Made by a program: the position numbers and the translations under genes
Assembly: GCF_905220365.1 (NCBI RefSeq)
Contig: NC_061135.1
Location: 13,297,501-13,361,500, forward strand
Direction: 5' to 3'
Length of the DNA stretch: 64,000 nt
DNA from: Vanessa cardui
Taxonomy: Eukaryota > Arthropoda > Insecta > Lepidoptera > Nymphalidae
Shown: positions 1 to 13,340 of the stretch, piece by piece
Numbering within the stretch: position 1 is the first letter of the stretch
How the letters are laid out: each line of letters begins with the position of its first letter
The notes under the pieces: generated by a model
What the model was told of the DNA's origin: nothing
Seen by the model: the letters and a program-made list of their open reading frames with translations, nothing else
Database searches by the model: none

Positions 1-66
1 CAGTGGGGTGCACTTGAAGAGGCCTATGTCCAGCAGTGGGATAAAACGGGCTGATGATGATGATGG
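1..66 (+). repeat. 3' tail of a non-LTR retrotransposon
   Basis: The window opens inside the 3' end of a dispersed element: 'gaagaggcctatgtccagca' followed by 'gtgggataaaacgggctgatg' and a short ATG-type microsatellite tail. This terminal motif with (ATG)n is common at the 3' ends of lepidopteran RTE/CR1-like elements. The element itself lies off the left edge, so its class cannot be settled here. Confidence 0.6.
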
Positions 67-774
67 ATGGTAAGGATGGAAATTGAGAATTGACATCTCT
101 TGTGCCTGTAATGACACTGAGTCACTCAGTCTTTGAACTTGAACTCGACCACAATAGTACTGTTTATCTGTAGAATAAAAAATCACTAGGTGTTGCCTAA
201 TCGCAAATGACATAATGTAAATCAGTTATTCATTATTAAAACATATCGCTCATATGTTTACTAGCTAGACTTGTATATATGTTTATCGGAAGAACGGGAA
301 TCGTATTAAGTATTGTCTATTGTTTGTCCTGCTGGGCATTTAAATAGATCGTTATGGAGAACATAACTATAGCGTCGATTGAACAAAGACAACACGACGA
401 AACGGACACAGTCTTGTCCACGACATCCAAACGACGGCTGATAAATGATAAAGTAATTAATTGCGTGACGCGTTACCTTCCTTATAATCATATATTTTGA
501 TTACTATCATGGTTTAGTGTATACTGAGTACAAATATTACTATAAGAAGTAACTAGCATGAAGGTAAAGATGAACAATTGTGAAAATCTAATAATAATAA
601 CAGACCAAGAATAAAAGTAGAAAATAATGTTTTAAATGAAGGTAAAAAGTGGCTGTTACCTTATAAGAGTCTCACTGGGCTTAGACTTCCTCGCTCTTTG
701 AAAAGAAGGAGCTTATCCCAAACAAAAACAGCTAACACATATTTTTATATATTTAAATATTATCATCTTTTTTG

Positions 775-980
775 ATCACCGGTTTTCATGGGTACGCCAC
801 TCTGAGGTCCCGGGTTCGACTGGCCGAGTCGATGTAGATTACCATTAGTTTTCCATGTCGTCTTGGGTCTGGGTGTTTGTGGTACCGTCGTTACTTCTGA
901 TTTCCATAACACAAGTGCTTCAGCTACTTACATTGAGATCAGAGTAATGTATGTGATGTTGCATATTCATTTATTTGTAA
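775..980 (+). repeat. SINE-2 copy (tRNA-like SINE)
   Basis: It begins at 'ccggttttcatgggtacgcc', carries the B-box-like 'ggtcccgggttcga' and then the conserved 3' body 'tgggtgtttgtggtaccgtc'. It lacks the first 30 or so bases seen in the copy at 6,934 and has a small deletion just after the B box. It ends near a short T-rich tail. Six copies in this window share the same order of motifs. Confidence 0.8.
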
Positions 981-1539
981 TTCAAGTACGTAATACGTAA
1001 TCGTGGTTTGTTCATATTTTACACAGCAACGAAGCTACGGAACCATGATATTGCATAGAGAGATGTACGATATTAGAGGAAACGTGTAACGCGTAACTCC
1101 ACTACACGGACGCAAAAACAAAAAAAAAGGGATCGCGTAAAAATTTTTTAAAAACGATTTTTTAATTGGATTCTACCCGCGGCAGGGAATTCGTGGTATT
1201 TAGAAAAACCGGCAAAGTGCGAATTGGACTCATAGAGAGGATAACGTATCGATATTTCCGGGTATAAGTAATATAATATTCTGATGTCAGAAATTGAAAA
1301 ATCAATAACGAAACCCTTTAAGCCCAGATTCTCCCAAACCAATAAACCGACAAAATAAACTGCGACATTATTCAAAGGGACCAGGAATAGACAGACAGAG
1401 GTACGGAAACCAAAAACCTACAATAAGTTTTATATTATAGTTCCCCTTTCATTGCCAATATGTACGGATCGACCAAAATAATATGATTTGATATAGACGA
1501 TTACTTCACAAGGAAACTTCACAATGAAACGTTTTTGAA

Positions 1540-1690
1540 TCGACGATATTTAAATACTACCACCATTTCTTAAAGCAGTCTCCAGCGAGCAGAAACGGCA
1601 AGAAACTCGCATTGATCTTTTCAAATAAACAGATTTACAATTGTCTTTTTGTAATAATTAGTATCCTGTGATGGAACTCAAGCCTAAATA
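1540..1690 (-). repeat. Non-LTR 3'-end fragment (CCGGCAAGAAACTC family)
   Basis: It reads 'ctaccaccatttcttaaagc' then 'agcgagcagaaacggcaaga'. This is the reverse complement of the family seen at 20,811 (+) and matches a second minus copy at 56,063. I know this family as the 3' end of a lepidopteran non-LTR element ending in a GATTT-type tail, although here the tail is degraded. Confidence 0.6.
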
Positions 1691-2451
1691 ATAAAAAAAA
1701 ACTCTCATAATAAATAATAAGATTCATTTATCAAATTTAGTCATAACAAACTTTTAATTTTGTAAATGGTAAATTGATTATATTTCCCGGCGTCTTATGT
1801 ATGCGTATACCATTGCCCAAAAACGTTCTCTGTGCCGTATACAAACGAATAGTAGGGGTTACAAGTTTATTCTTATTTCTTGTATTAATAATACTATACA
1901 GCTTTTTTGGAATACTTTTGTATATTCTTCTGTATAAGCATAAGAAAAATATATTTCTGTAGATCGGCATCGTTTCAGAAGCGACAGTTACCTAGCCTTG
2001 TTATTACAAACGTAACGAAAACCATTCCAGCTGACTTAATTAGAAGCAGCACTATTATTGGAATTTATATAAAGGAAAGAATCTCAAGACTTATTCAAGA
2101 TACCGGGGGTATTTTAGCTAGCATTGTACTCGCCGGCTACAATAAATAATACCCCGGCATTATTATTCGAGGAGGTCATCAAGGGAATGAATATTCCGCG
2201 TCTAATGGAGCCGTGCTTTCATTAAAACTTACATAATATGCCCGGTGCGCGTGAATAATTACAACACTTCTTCGGAATATGAATGAGACGCAATGGACGA
2301 AAACATTGCATTCTGAAGTTAAGCTTAATAATCTACGGCCTATTAAGCCTGAGTTAGTACCTCCCTGTAATGTATTGTAACTAATTTTAAAAATATATTT
2401 CATTTCTAAAATAAATAATTACACAATCGTTGTTTATACTTCATAACATCT

Positions 2452-2512
2452 ACCAGCATTTGCCACCTGATGGTAAGTGGTCACCACTGCCCATAGACCT
2501 TGGTACTGATAG
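2452..2512 (-). repeat. Family A 3' fragment
   Basis: 'gccacctgatggtaagtggt' followed by 'caccactgcccatagacctt' is the reverse complement of the 3' end of the Family A retroposon (full copy at 7,605). Only about 60 bp is recognisable. The open frame across it is a shadow of the repeat. Confidence 0.65.
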
Positions 2513-3264
2513 AACTTTAAAACAATACATTACATGTCAGACGGACTTGCACAAACACCTACCACCAATTAACACAACATTTATTTTTGTGCCACAAATA
2601 TTTCGACATTCCAAAAACACGACGCAGCGTTTAAATTATTATCATTATATTCGTTATTGTTTGACTTAAAAAATATTATATTAAGTTTTTAACACTATAA
2701 AATTAGTACAATATATATGTAAACTCTTATGTTACTTTTATTTCCTGTGTCATAGGAGTAAGTCTGAGTCTTCATTTTTATTTTTTGGATTTATATGTAA
2801 CACACTTTACACTCCATACTATTTTGTAATGAAATAATTATTTAAATCAATTTAAAATATTTAAAAATGGAAAAATTAAAATAAGCAGATTAATAAAATA
2901 GGCGTCCCGGTTTTATTACACGATGTCTTATCTGAAAGGTAGGAATCAATAATTATTTTTTATATAAACATTTTATAATATATTCATAAAATACAGAACA
3001 TTATTTGAACGATTATATATAATAAAACGAAAATATATGTATGTAATATTATCGAGAATATTGTACATTAATATTATAAAAAAATATTAAAACTCATTCG
3101 ATACAAGACATAATTAATTGTACTAAACATAAACTAGCATATTCTATGGAGAACTGGCCAACTAACGGTACTATTCAACGATACTATAACCAAACAACTG
3201 TTCAAACATGTTAAAGTGAAAGAAAAGTCAGAGAACGTACTATAATTTCATGTCACACTTACAT

Positions 3265-3346
3265 GACGAGGTGGCCGAGTGGTTAAGGCGTTGGACTGCT
3301 AATCCAATGTGCTCTGCACGCGTGGGTTCGAATCCCATCCTCGTCG
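3265..3346 (+). tRNA. tRNA-Ser (anticodon GCU)
   Basis: An 82-nt tRNA gene that reads AGC/AGU serine codons. The acceptor stem pairs GACGAGG (3,265-3,271) with CCTCGTC (3,339-3,345), and the discriminator base is G3346. The A box lies in 'tggccgagtgg' and the B box in 'gggttcgaatccc'. The anticodon arm TTGGA/TCCAA encloses the loop CTGCTAA, with GCT at 3,298-3,300. The long variable arm 'tgtgctctgcacgc' is typical of class II Ser tRNAs. There is no intron and no encoded CCA. A T5 run at 3,354-3,358 is a suitable Pol III terminator. The structure is complete, so a functional gene is likely. It sits inside the presumed convertase intron on the opposite strand. Confidence 0.97.
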
Positions 3347-4339
3347 ATATGTATTTTTGATCATTTAGTTTATTACAGAAATAAAAGTTTATTTATAACA
3401 ATTTAGTAATACAGACATCAAATTAAATGAAACCTGTAAAGTAAACGAAAAAAAAATCGAAATCAAAAAAAGAAAATTAATAAGACCGATCAGTATTTAT
3501 AAAATTTACAAATAACAAAGAAAAAAAACAGGTCAATGACCTTATAGGTTTAGGAATATAATCGTGAGAAAACCTCCACGTGTCGATAGGAATTCTGATA
3601 AACAGCCTGTAGTAGGAAAAGAAGGATTTTGTTCACAATGAGAAACGGGCTTTAACATTTGTCTGTTTGTAATACTGATTTTCAATTAATTCATTATATT
3701 CAAAGGTTTTGTATCTTACAACGCGTACATCGTTTTGTGTTTTTTTTTATAGAACCGTCTAACGAGCAACCGCTCTATAAATAGTTTTTATTCCATGTTA
3801 TCGTTGATTTCATTATATATTCCACTTGTTTAAAATGTAAATTTTATAATGTTTAAATACATTATTCAATGTTCGCTTTAAAACATTATTTTTCTACACC
3901 GTTTGTTTTGTTGCTTAATTTATTGAATATGTATTTTAAATTTCGTTTCGGAGGTATTCTTATAATTCTAAACAACTTGACTGTTTTCCTGATTTGTACT
4001 TTAGGATAAGCGGCACAGTTGCTGAATTATACATCCATACTTTTTTCATTTATATTTTTTTTAATACCGTACGTAAAAAAAAAATCATATTAAATCATAC
4101 TAATTACTCATCGATTTAAATAAATTAGCGGAACAAAAAGCCTTAGTGTGCTAAAATACAAGGCATTACAAGTAATGAGAAAAAAAACATTACGCTGATA
4201 ACATAAAAATACGACCAAGAACAGTTCCCAAGTCATTTCTAAGAGAATACGTACAAACGCCGTGAGCGCAGCGACGACCCGACTTCTAAAGGAAATGGCT
4301 TTGTTTCCGGTACAACTCTATGCGAAGTGAAATTAAATA

Positions 4340-4555
4340 AACGAATTATAAGTACAGCTCCGCCCTTAACCGGTAATAGGGTTTCGTGTAAGCCTATCGA
4401 TAACCGCTCATCAGATATTCGCCCGTCTAACAGCGAAATAGTATTACTGTGCTCCGGTGAGCGAAACATTACCACAGGTACGAAAGGACATAACATCTTA
4501 GTTCCAGAAATTATTGATACATTGTCAAAGTAAGGGACTGTTAATATTTACAACG
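4340..4555 (+). repeat. Degenerate Family A copy
   Basis: Family A landmarks are in order but diverged: 'catcagatattcgcccgtct', 'attactgtgctccggtgagc', then 'ggtacgaaaggacataacat' and 'cttagttcc'. Open frames on both strands here are by-products of the repeat and do not represent a gene. Confidence 0.7.
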
Positions 4556-5059
4556 TACGAATAAAATCTACAAAAAGCCCAGACAGCAGGTATATACGCC
4601 CTTTCCACGAATTTTGTTTAAAACATGATTACTTTTAATACTTTGAAGTTAAGACATTCCCTATTAAAACCATATTTATTAGTAAATATATTTATTGCTT
4701 CAAAACAATATATATTTTTAAATATTTAATGTTAAATTAAAATCAAATAATCAATCTAACATCAAAGAGGTATTGCCACAAAAAAAAAATATTTAAACGC
4801 TCACTAGAAACTCGCTTGATTATGTAAAATATTTTATTCAAGGCTTTAACAATTATTACAAGTGATTGCGATGATAACCGGAACGTACATTGACAGTTCA
4901 ATGAGTTGAATACATAAAACAATACTTGTACTCGTTTGTCCAGTAGTTAGCTTATACGGCTGGAGATAAGGACCTGGATTCAATTCCGAAAGAAGCACCA
5001 ATTATTTCAAGAGTTTTAAGTAGCGAACAACAACTTATTGATTATTTTGTTTATGTGAG

Positions 5060-5320
5060 TACTAGCAACCCGCCCCGGCTTCGCACGGGTGCAATACTGT
5101 TACTAAATATACCACAGAATTTGTTTATTAACGACATCACATTACAAACTTTTAAAATTATCAGTGTTTCTTTACTGTATTGTCCATGTATTATATACAA
5201 AAACCTTCCTCTCGAATCAATCTATCTATTAAAAAACCGCATCAAAATCCGTTGCGTAGTTTTATTTAAGATTTTATCGCGACTCGCCATTAAAGCGACT
5301 TTGTTTTATGCGATGTAGTG
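5060..5320 (+). repeat. Dispersed repeat, 'CCCGGCTTCGCACGGGTGC' family
   Basis: It starts 'tagcaacccgccccggcttc' and continues 'gcacgggtgcaatactgtta', then 'cgacatcacattacaaactt' and 'tcagtgtttctttactgtat'. The copy at 17,277 has the same order of motifs. The 'CCCGGCTTCGCACGGGT' start is frequent at the edges of lepidopteran dispersed repeats. Its class is not clear, and the 87-residue open frame over it is not a gene. Confidence 0.7.
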
Positions 5321-6933
5321 ATTTCGTTTCTTTATACATACATATATAAAAAATAAAATATTTTAAAAGTGCTTATTAAAATTTAATAAACAATATTTAG
5401 ATTTTGAACATGAAATAACTTAAACAAACAGGCCGACTATTCAAATTTACCTATTAATTTCTGAGAATCTTGCGCAGAAATCCGGGTTCAGTATAAAAAT
5501 TACAACACAATTTCGGTTCGAAGCTAAAGAGTGCGTGCGAACAATTCTCTAAACAAAGCCTCCCCGCGGATGGCTACTTAGGATAAATTGAGTTAGATAA
5601 GAAACCTTTTAAGTTATAAAGCCTAATTACCTCCGTTGTTGTCTGAAGCCGCTTATTATTTCATCGCGATCCAACGCACTCGCGTTCGTTATTTTTATTC
5701 CGGCATCGATAAAATGTAAATGATAAATTTATTAAATAATAAAATATTTAGGGTTATTACATGGAAAAATTATCGACCCTAGACTCATAGACCCTAGCGT
5801 ACTTCAGATGTCGTTAACTATCTTATAATACTTATAATATCTATAACATAACTTCACGATTTAAATTATCCTTTTATGAGATTACATTTTTTTTTTTACT
5901 TTTTATAGTTATGTTTGTTGCTCCACGAACATGTTACTTTAAGTTATATTTATTTTCATTTCACAACGTAGCATATCAATTAAACATAAACAGAACAAAA
6001 ATTAATAAATATAAGGAAGAAGAATAATAATAAGAAGAATTTAAGGTACACAGGCATTCTAATATTTTTAACTTACTTAAACTTACTGGTCAGAAGTAGG
6101 CAACTAAGTTAGACCAATATATTTGTCTAAGCTATTTTCTTGCGAGATTTCAAAGTAGGTACGACATTTCGAACAATATATATAACATTACATGTAATCT
6201 TGTAACTTATTTAAATAACAGTACATTTTTAAACCGATCATATGTTTCAACGGTAAGCTTTAATATAGTCCGTTACACGAGTTAAATATAGAGAAACAAA
6301 AGGACAATCATTAAATAATGGATTCGTACGAAATTGGTAATTTTGATGAATACTTTATGATAACGCAGTTACGGCGGGAATCGCTGTGACGTCATAACAG
6401 TAAATTTACCGTTTACGAGCGAAGTTTGTCTGATTCGTACTTTATGTATTAAAATATTCGTCAATATATAGTTCGCGTGCTCTTAACACTTTAATACACT
6501 GCTAAAGCAGTTTCTAAAACAGTTTATACACTTATTGTATGCTGCGACAAATAGAAGTTATTTATTTTTGATTACAACAAACATATACTAATCTTTAAGC
6601 GCGATTTCGCACGCGTTTTCAGCTTATTAGTTCAGTTCAGTGGGTACCGTATAAAGGTAACAGACAGACAGATAGACAGTGTTACCCTCACAATTATAAT
6701 AATTCATAAATATATAAATAATATATTGATTCAAATTACTGTTATTTTTTATTAGCCAGGAGTGATATCCTTACAATAATTTGAAATTTCTAATATGCAA
6801 TTCCAATTATTGAAATATTGGTAAGAATAGGTGGCACTTATTCGATGATAACTGGATCAAGCCCTGTCACGGACGAACTGAGTTTTCAAGTCAATTTATT
6901 CACCGGGCTGAATAAAACCTTCATACTCATTTG

Positions 6934-7165
6934 ACGACCTCCGTAGTCGAGTAGTGTACACCGGTTTTCATGGGTACCCCACTCCGAGGTCCCGGGTTCG
7001 ATTACCGGCCGAGTCGATGTAGAAAATTCATTAATTTTCTATGTTGTCTTGGGTGTGGGTGTTTGTGGTACCGTCGTTACTTCTGATTTTCCATAACACA
7101 AGTGCTTTAGCTATTTACATTGGGATCAGAGTAATGTATGTGATATTGTCCCATATTTATCTTAC
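6934..7165 (+). repeat. SINE-2 copy, near full length
   Basis: It starts 'gacctccgtagtcgagtagt', has the B-box-like 'gtcccgggttcgattaccgg', and then the 3' body through 'gtcgttacttctgattttcc' to 'atgtatgtgatattgtccca' and a T-rich end. The 5' head can be read as a degenerate tRNA (A-box-like 'gtagtcgagtagtg', clear B box). This supports a Pol III-transcribed, tRNA-derived SINE. Confidence 0.85.
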
Positions 7166-7604
7166 GCTGGAACTCCATCCTTCTTCTACAGGAGACACTT
7201 TCCATCACAGGAACATTTAAAGGCTATTACTTTTTATTTCAATTAATATTCAAGATATTCTGAATTAAAATATCAATCAAGTCCGGATGAGGAGAGACGG
7301 CTAGTCAACTGTTTTTGTATTTAATTGAAATATCGTGTTATTTAAATTGGGTATGTATATTTATTTTCATGTGGAACGAGGCTCGGGTCAGAATTAACAT
7401 TTTTTTTGTATTACCGCTTTTATTTGCGAAATGAAAGCCGTTCTATATGCTATTTATATTAAATATACTACACGAATTTAATCGAATTTCGTGACGCTGC
7501 TTTTTAATTTAAAATAACCTTTTTTATTTGATCACTATTTTCCCATAGTTTCACCCGCTATTTTTGCAGATGTTAGGTACACATTTACAGGTTAAAAAGA
7601 TACT

Positions 7605-7898
7605 GACTTGGTGGTAGGGCTTTGTGCAAGCCCGTCTGGGTAGATACCACCCACTCATCAGTTATTCTACCGCCAAATAACAGTACTCAGTATTGTTGTG
7701 TTCCGGTTTGAAGGGTGATTGAGCAAGTGTAACTACAGGCACAAGGGACATAACATCTTAGTTCCCAAGGTTGGTGGCACATTGACAATGTAAGGAATAG
7801 CTAATATTTCTTACAGCTTCATTGCCTATGGGTGATAGTGACCACTTACCATCAGGTGGCCTATATGCTCGTCGCCAAACTATACCATAAAAAAAAAA
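7605..7898 (+). repeat. Family A retroposon, full-length copy
   Basis: The best full copy of the commonest repeat here. It begins 'ggtggtagggctttgtgcaa' and runs through 'gtctgggtagataccaccca', 'gtattgttgtgttccggttt', 'gggacataacatcttagttc' and 'gaccacttaccatcaggtgg' to 'ctataccat' plus an A12 tail. The A tail and the 5'-truncated relatives indicate retroposition. I see no convincing Pol III A/B boxes, so it may be mobilised as a non-LTR-derived unit. The class is unresolved. The element is about 290 bp and noncoding. Confidence 0.85.
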
Positions 7899-9519
7899 AA
7901 CCTTTTGAGAGCTAAGATATGTATCTATGCTATGTACCTTATACCAGTTACACTGGCTCACCCACCCTTCAAGGCGGAACAGACTAAAACTAATTATAAT
8001 CACTGTCTCTGTGCGAAATTATATGCGATAATGACATCAACGGTTAAATAACGAATAACAAAGCACACATGTGTAATGCGTAAGTTTACACATTTACACA
8101 CTATTTGAACATTCTCGTTCTTATTTTTTTTTTTTTTTTAGTTTTTTGGTTATTGGGGGAAATGTTCGCCGTGACGGCATACGAGGACATATATATACAT
8201 ATATTATATTTTAGTTATAAATTATTGCAACAAGCATCCGTATCAATATTTCCAGTCAGCTCGTATCAGCCTAATTTTAATTTGATTAAAATGAACCTTT
8301 TTTTTGTATCCCATCCCCCGTCGAGCACTTGTAAATTTAAAATTTCAAAGGCGAGTTAATTCATTTCTGCCGCAAGTGCAGTACAAAATTTATTTTCGAT
8401 AGATCGTAAAAAACATTTGTTATTCCGTGATCCGAGTTAGTGCGACGTTGAATATTCAACTCTTTCAATATTTATAGTGCGAGCTATGTATATATTTGTA
8501 TTGAAATATAGTTAAAAACACAATTCAATTGAGGTTTCATCTGTAAACAAATATATCATCGTTCAATTTTTTTCAATCAAAATTCAAATTGAATATGCTA
8601 ATTCTGAAAAAAAAACGACGAATTGTTTCGGGTACATTAAGAGGAGGCAATTTATTCAGCTGAGTCAACCGCCCATCATAAACCAAAACCCACGTCCTGT
8701 ATCATAATAGTGAAGACATAATCACGATATTAGTCATAGTAACAACCTGTATAAACATATATCAGCTAGGCTAAATCTAATCTCGCGAAAACATTTATTT
8801 CTCTCTGCGGATACAATGCGAAATAGTTTTTTCCTATATAGTAACACTGTTTCGCTAACCCTTAAAAGAGACTAAAAATCTTAAAAGCCCTACCCCGAAT
8901 GAAAACATGGAGGTTTCCTCAAGATATTTTTGTTACGAGCACGAGATCATTTATTGACCAGCAGTCTACCAACTACTATCACCTCCACTCCTATAAATAT
9001 ACATATTTAACACATATAATAATATATCAATGACTTGACGCCCAATTAACATATTTGTATGCAAAACACTCCACTACATAAAAAAAAATCATAACTGATA
9101 TTCAATTTATACGGATCATAGTGAAATCCCTTCAGAGGAGTAATAGCGTACCGGCTCGTAATGGCCGTTCCACTGAATTTAATATTACACAAATTATCAC
9201 ATGATTAACGGAGCCGATATTATCGAAATTGCTTTTAAAACCGTCGTGTAAATAAATGAACGAGATAGTGGTGTCCGATAGACTTCGTTATCAGCTGTAT
9301 AATTAAAACTTACAGATAATTTTCGATACGAGGGCGATTAAAACGCGGCGCGGCGATTAAGTTTGTCACGGGAAATTACCGGCACGCATGCGATACCAGT
9401 TTACACATGAAAACATCACACCGGTTCCGAACTGTTTACTGAAATCGTTATTTGATCGAGGTCATATATTAATGCAAAAGTGAATTTGTTATATCACTTT
9501 TTTTGTTATCTGGCTCATA

Positions 9520-9665
9520 TGATATGATGACCACCGCCCATGGACATCTACAACAACGGGGAGCTTGCAGGTGCGTTGCCGGCCTTTAAGGAAGGACTAC
9601 GCTTTTTTCTTGAAGGTTCCCAAATCGTATCGGTTCGGAAAACCGCCGGCGAAAGCTGGTTCCAT
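9520..9665 (+). repeat. Dispersed repeat, 'GCAGGTGCGTTGCCGGCC' family
   Basis: 'gatgaccaccgcccatggac' leads into 'cttgcaggtgcgttgccggc', 'ttcttgaaggttcccaaatc' and 'ttccatataatggttgtgcg'. This is a widespread lepidopteran repeat body that I know from intron sequences. It is a single copy in this window and noncoding. Confidence 0.6.
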
Positions 9666-12097
9666 ATAATGGTTGTGCGGTTGTGCTATATACATATATG
9701 TAATGTATAATGTACTTTTTATTGGGATATTGGTACTACGGATAACATTTCTATTTTAACTCGACCTCTTCTTGAGCTACAGACATGACATCGCATCAAT
9801 ATATTCAGCAAAATAAATATCCCAGAATCAAATGTTAAAAAATAAATGTTTTTCAAAAAAAGTAACTACTAACCCATTAATGAATTTACTGAAACAGATA
9901 TAATCTATGCAATTAATACCGACACTTAATCATTACCAACATGTTAGAACAATCGATTATCAACCCTGTGCTATTGGAATTACGTTCACATTGCCTTCCA
10001 TCAGCACGAGGAGCATGTTTTAGGTGAATACCAAATGGTTCGCATGTTTTCGCTCCAATGTTGCGTTCGAATCAGCTGTGTTTGTTCACACGATACGATA
10101 CTGTATAGCTTTGAATAAATAATAAAACGCTTTCGGTAACCTATACGTGCGAAAAATAGATAAAATTAAAATTCTATGGGTGTATGGTTGAATTATAAAT
10201 TTATAACCAAAATTATTTTCCTATAAAAGCGTTTCCCCAGATCGTATTTCATTAAATTTTGTAACGTTATAAATTATATCCTTCGCTTGAAAGAGAAAAT
10301 TTCTTTTACTTCCACGTATTTTCTTATGAGAAATTATTAAATTAATATTAAAAAACAAGCTTTTGTCGTTTATAATAATGGCTCAGCTGTAGACCATCGA
10401 GGAGTTCCTTCACCTGGAATCAATCGCAGATCTAATCAAGTCATAGTCAGCATAAAAAAGAATTTACATCTGAATTGAACTAACATGAAGTTTTAACTAT
10501 GTATGATAAGAAAGTGGTTCTAATTCAGCCTGTAAGACTTGATACTGGTTTAAAAAAAAAAGCTTCTAAAAAAAAAACATTACTTTAAATGTTGCGTAAA
10601 TTAAGTTTCAGATATAAAATCATATACAAATATAGATCTATTCCATCACGAAGACACCCCTGCTATTTAAATTATTATTGACATTTTTTGCTGACGGTAC
10701 CTTTATGAAAATCTTCTTGACAACAAAACATCTTGTAAGTAGCAGCGTCTCTCATACACGTAAGCTGTTAATTTAACTCGGAGGGACTGCCTTCGTCAAT
10801 AGATGAAATGTTTGATTTATGGCATTCAACTTATAATTTAAAAGTCATATCTTTTGTTATATGAAAAGATATATACATAAACAAATTTGACCTTGAAATG
10901 ACGCGATATCATTGGTCTATGATAGGTATACGATAATCACAATGGATTCATGAAGGAATAAAAATAATACATAAAAAGTTGTTTTCTGAATTTTGGGAAT
11001 CAGATTAAAGTGGATTTTTTTGTATTTGAAATCGTATATTAATCAAGAACTGTAGTGTATGTGGATGAAAAGAATGTGACATAGAGCGTGGAATGTCGGC
11101 ATCTGAATTTCATTTATATTTATTCCTTCTTCGATTGGAATAGATGATTGGCTGTAAAGGCATAACTCGATCGTTTTAATCGGTCGATTCTATAAATGTT
11201 CGTTACTATTATTGCAAATATAACTCTCATATCAAAAACTATATTCAATACATCGAGGGCTGCTTGAAACAAATTTGAATTTATGTTAAGTTTAACAATT
11301 AAACGTCATATTTAAAAATCAATTTTACCAAAACTGACGTTATAATTAAATAATGTACAATTTCATTAACCGCAATATGCACGTCACATATAATATGTAA
11401 TATTTTTAATTATTTAGTCAATGTAAATTAAGAAACACCTTTTAACAACGCGTAAATTTGTTACATCAGTGTCTGTTTGTAAAATTTATCTGGTGGAATA
11501 CGGAACCCTCAGTGCGTGAGTCCTACTCGCACTTGACCCATTTTAAATGTAAATCCATTACTTATATAAACGGTAATTATATCGCTGTTGAATTACTTCA
11601 AATAAAATGAATAAAAAATTTATTGCCTCATATGCGGAAATAACTAGGTCCTTTTAATCTGTAATGTATATTTAATTAAATCGTGTATATTAATAATTCT
11701 CATTTAAATGGTACGAAAGATCGATACGGGATACGGTTAACATGGATGGCTATATATCAAAGCAAGCTTAAGCAATGTTTCGTAACGCCTAAAACTATCT
11801 CTGAATGGTTCGATTAAATTCAAGTCGACAAAACGGATTTTAAATTGCTTTCCATGACATAGGTAAGATAGGCTTTAACAAAATCTTGGAAATTGGATTC
11901 GATTTACATGACGAATATAGAAACTACGCAGTAAATTTATAACACAAAGATTTCTAATTAATATCAATAGATTCATTCTGGAAATTTTTGTCTCTATAAC
12001 GATATTGGGATATTTTACCTTGAAGAAATAAGGAATATTTTATAAACAATATGTATAATCAGACATTGAGATCTTTGAAAATTTTAACTCGTCTTTT

Positions 12098-12352
12098 CAC
12101 TTGGTCGTAGGGCTTTGTGCAAGCCCGTCTGGGTAGGTACCACCCACTCATCAGTTATTCAATCGCCAAATAACAGAATTCAGTATTATTGTGTTCCGGT
12201 TTGAAGGGTGAGTGAGCCAGTGTAACTACAGGCACAAGAGACATAACATCTTACTAAGGTTGGTGGCACATTGACGATGTAAGGAATAGTTCATATTTAT
12301 TACAGTTTGCTCGTCCGTCAACCTATACCAAACAAAAAGAAAAAAAAAATTA
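12098..12352 (+). repeat. Family A copy
   Basis: 'ttggtcgtagggctttgtgc' to 'tcgtccgtcaacctatacca' with an impure A-rich tail at 12,335-12,350. It lacks part of the 3' third (the 'gaccacttaccatcaggtgg' segment), so it is an internally deleted copy. Confidence 0.85.
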
Positions 12353-13082
12353 TTATAAAATTAAAATAATTTATTTTTAAATCTACAAGGGTAGATGTAG
12401 CATTTAAGTAGTTACACTAGCCCACTTTACCTTCAAATCGAACTACTAGAAATTATGATTAACTATTACTATGAACTAGGAGAATCTATGATACCTACTC
12501 AGACGGCTTATCAATAAGAAAACATTTATCGGAGGAAGTCAGTCATTTCCCCATTCAATAACGTCTTAAATCCATCTTAAGCAAGGAGCTTATAAGTCAT
12601 TACATACTCACAACGATTATATGTTTCATGAATGTCTTAATACTTAACATTATTTGAGTTTCGCCTCTTTAATTTATAGACACGAACGCTTACACGCGGA
12701 ATTACAGGAATTCGCTCCAATATGTTAGAACTATGCATTCAATGTACGATTAAGTAAGCCTAAGCGAGCTCCAATATATATTGGTATACAGGGATAGACC
12801 GACTATTAATTAGTTTAGTTCATTAGTCTACATCTGAATAGGAGTTCTGTATCCGTAGGTATATTTATTAAGATTATAATTAGTCTGAAATCTTACCTCT
12901 TAAGTAGATTTAGTACTGAGTTTTAAACCTGCAACCTTCGGTTAAGTTACAGGGTGTAATAAAGGACATACCAACTTTGTTTCCAAGGTTGATAGCGAGG
13001 AATGGTTTCTTCAATGGTTCAAAATATAACGTGGTCTATTTTACCACCCATCTGTTTAACTTTATTATGTAAAAAAATATGT

Positions 13083-13340
13083 TGTTTTTTATGTTATAGG
13101 TTTATGGACTTTATGAGTCACTTGATGGTAAGTGGTCACCACCGCCCATGGACGCTGTACGAAATATTAACCATTCCTTACATCGCCAATGTGCCACTAA
13201 CCTTGGGAACTGGCTCACTCAACCTTAAAACTGGAACACAACAATACTAAATGCTGTTTTTTGGCGGTAGAATATCTGATGAGTGGGTGGCACCTGCCCA
13301 GAAGAGCTTGCACAAAGCCCTACCACTAAGTAAAACATGT
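13083..13340 (-). repeat. Family A copy
   Basis: Reverse orientation, from 'cttgatggtaagtggtcacc' to 'cttgcacaaagccctaccac'. It is nearly complete, with the tail end at 13,083 degraded. The 82-residue open frame starting at 13,002 runs over this repeat and was rejected as a gene. Confidence 0.85.
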
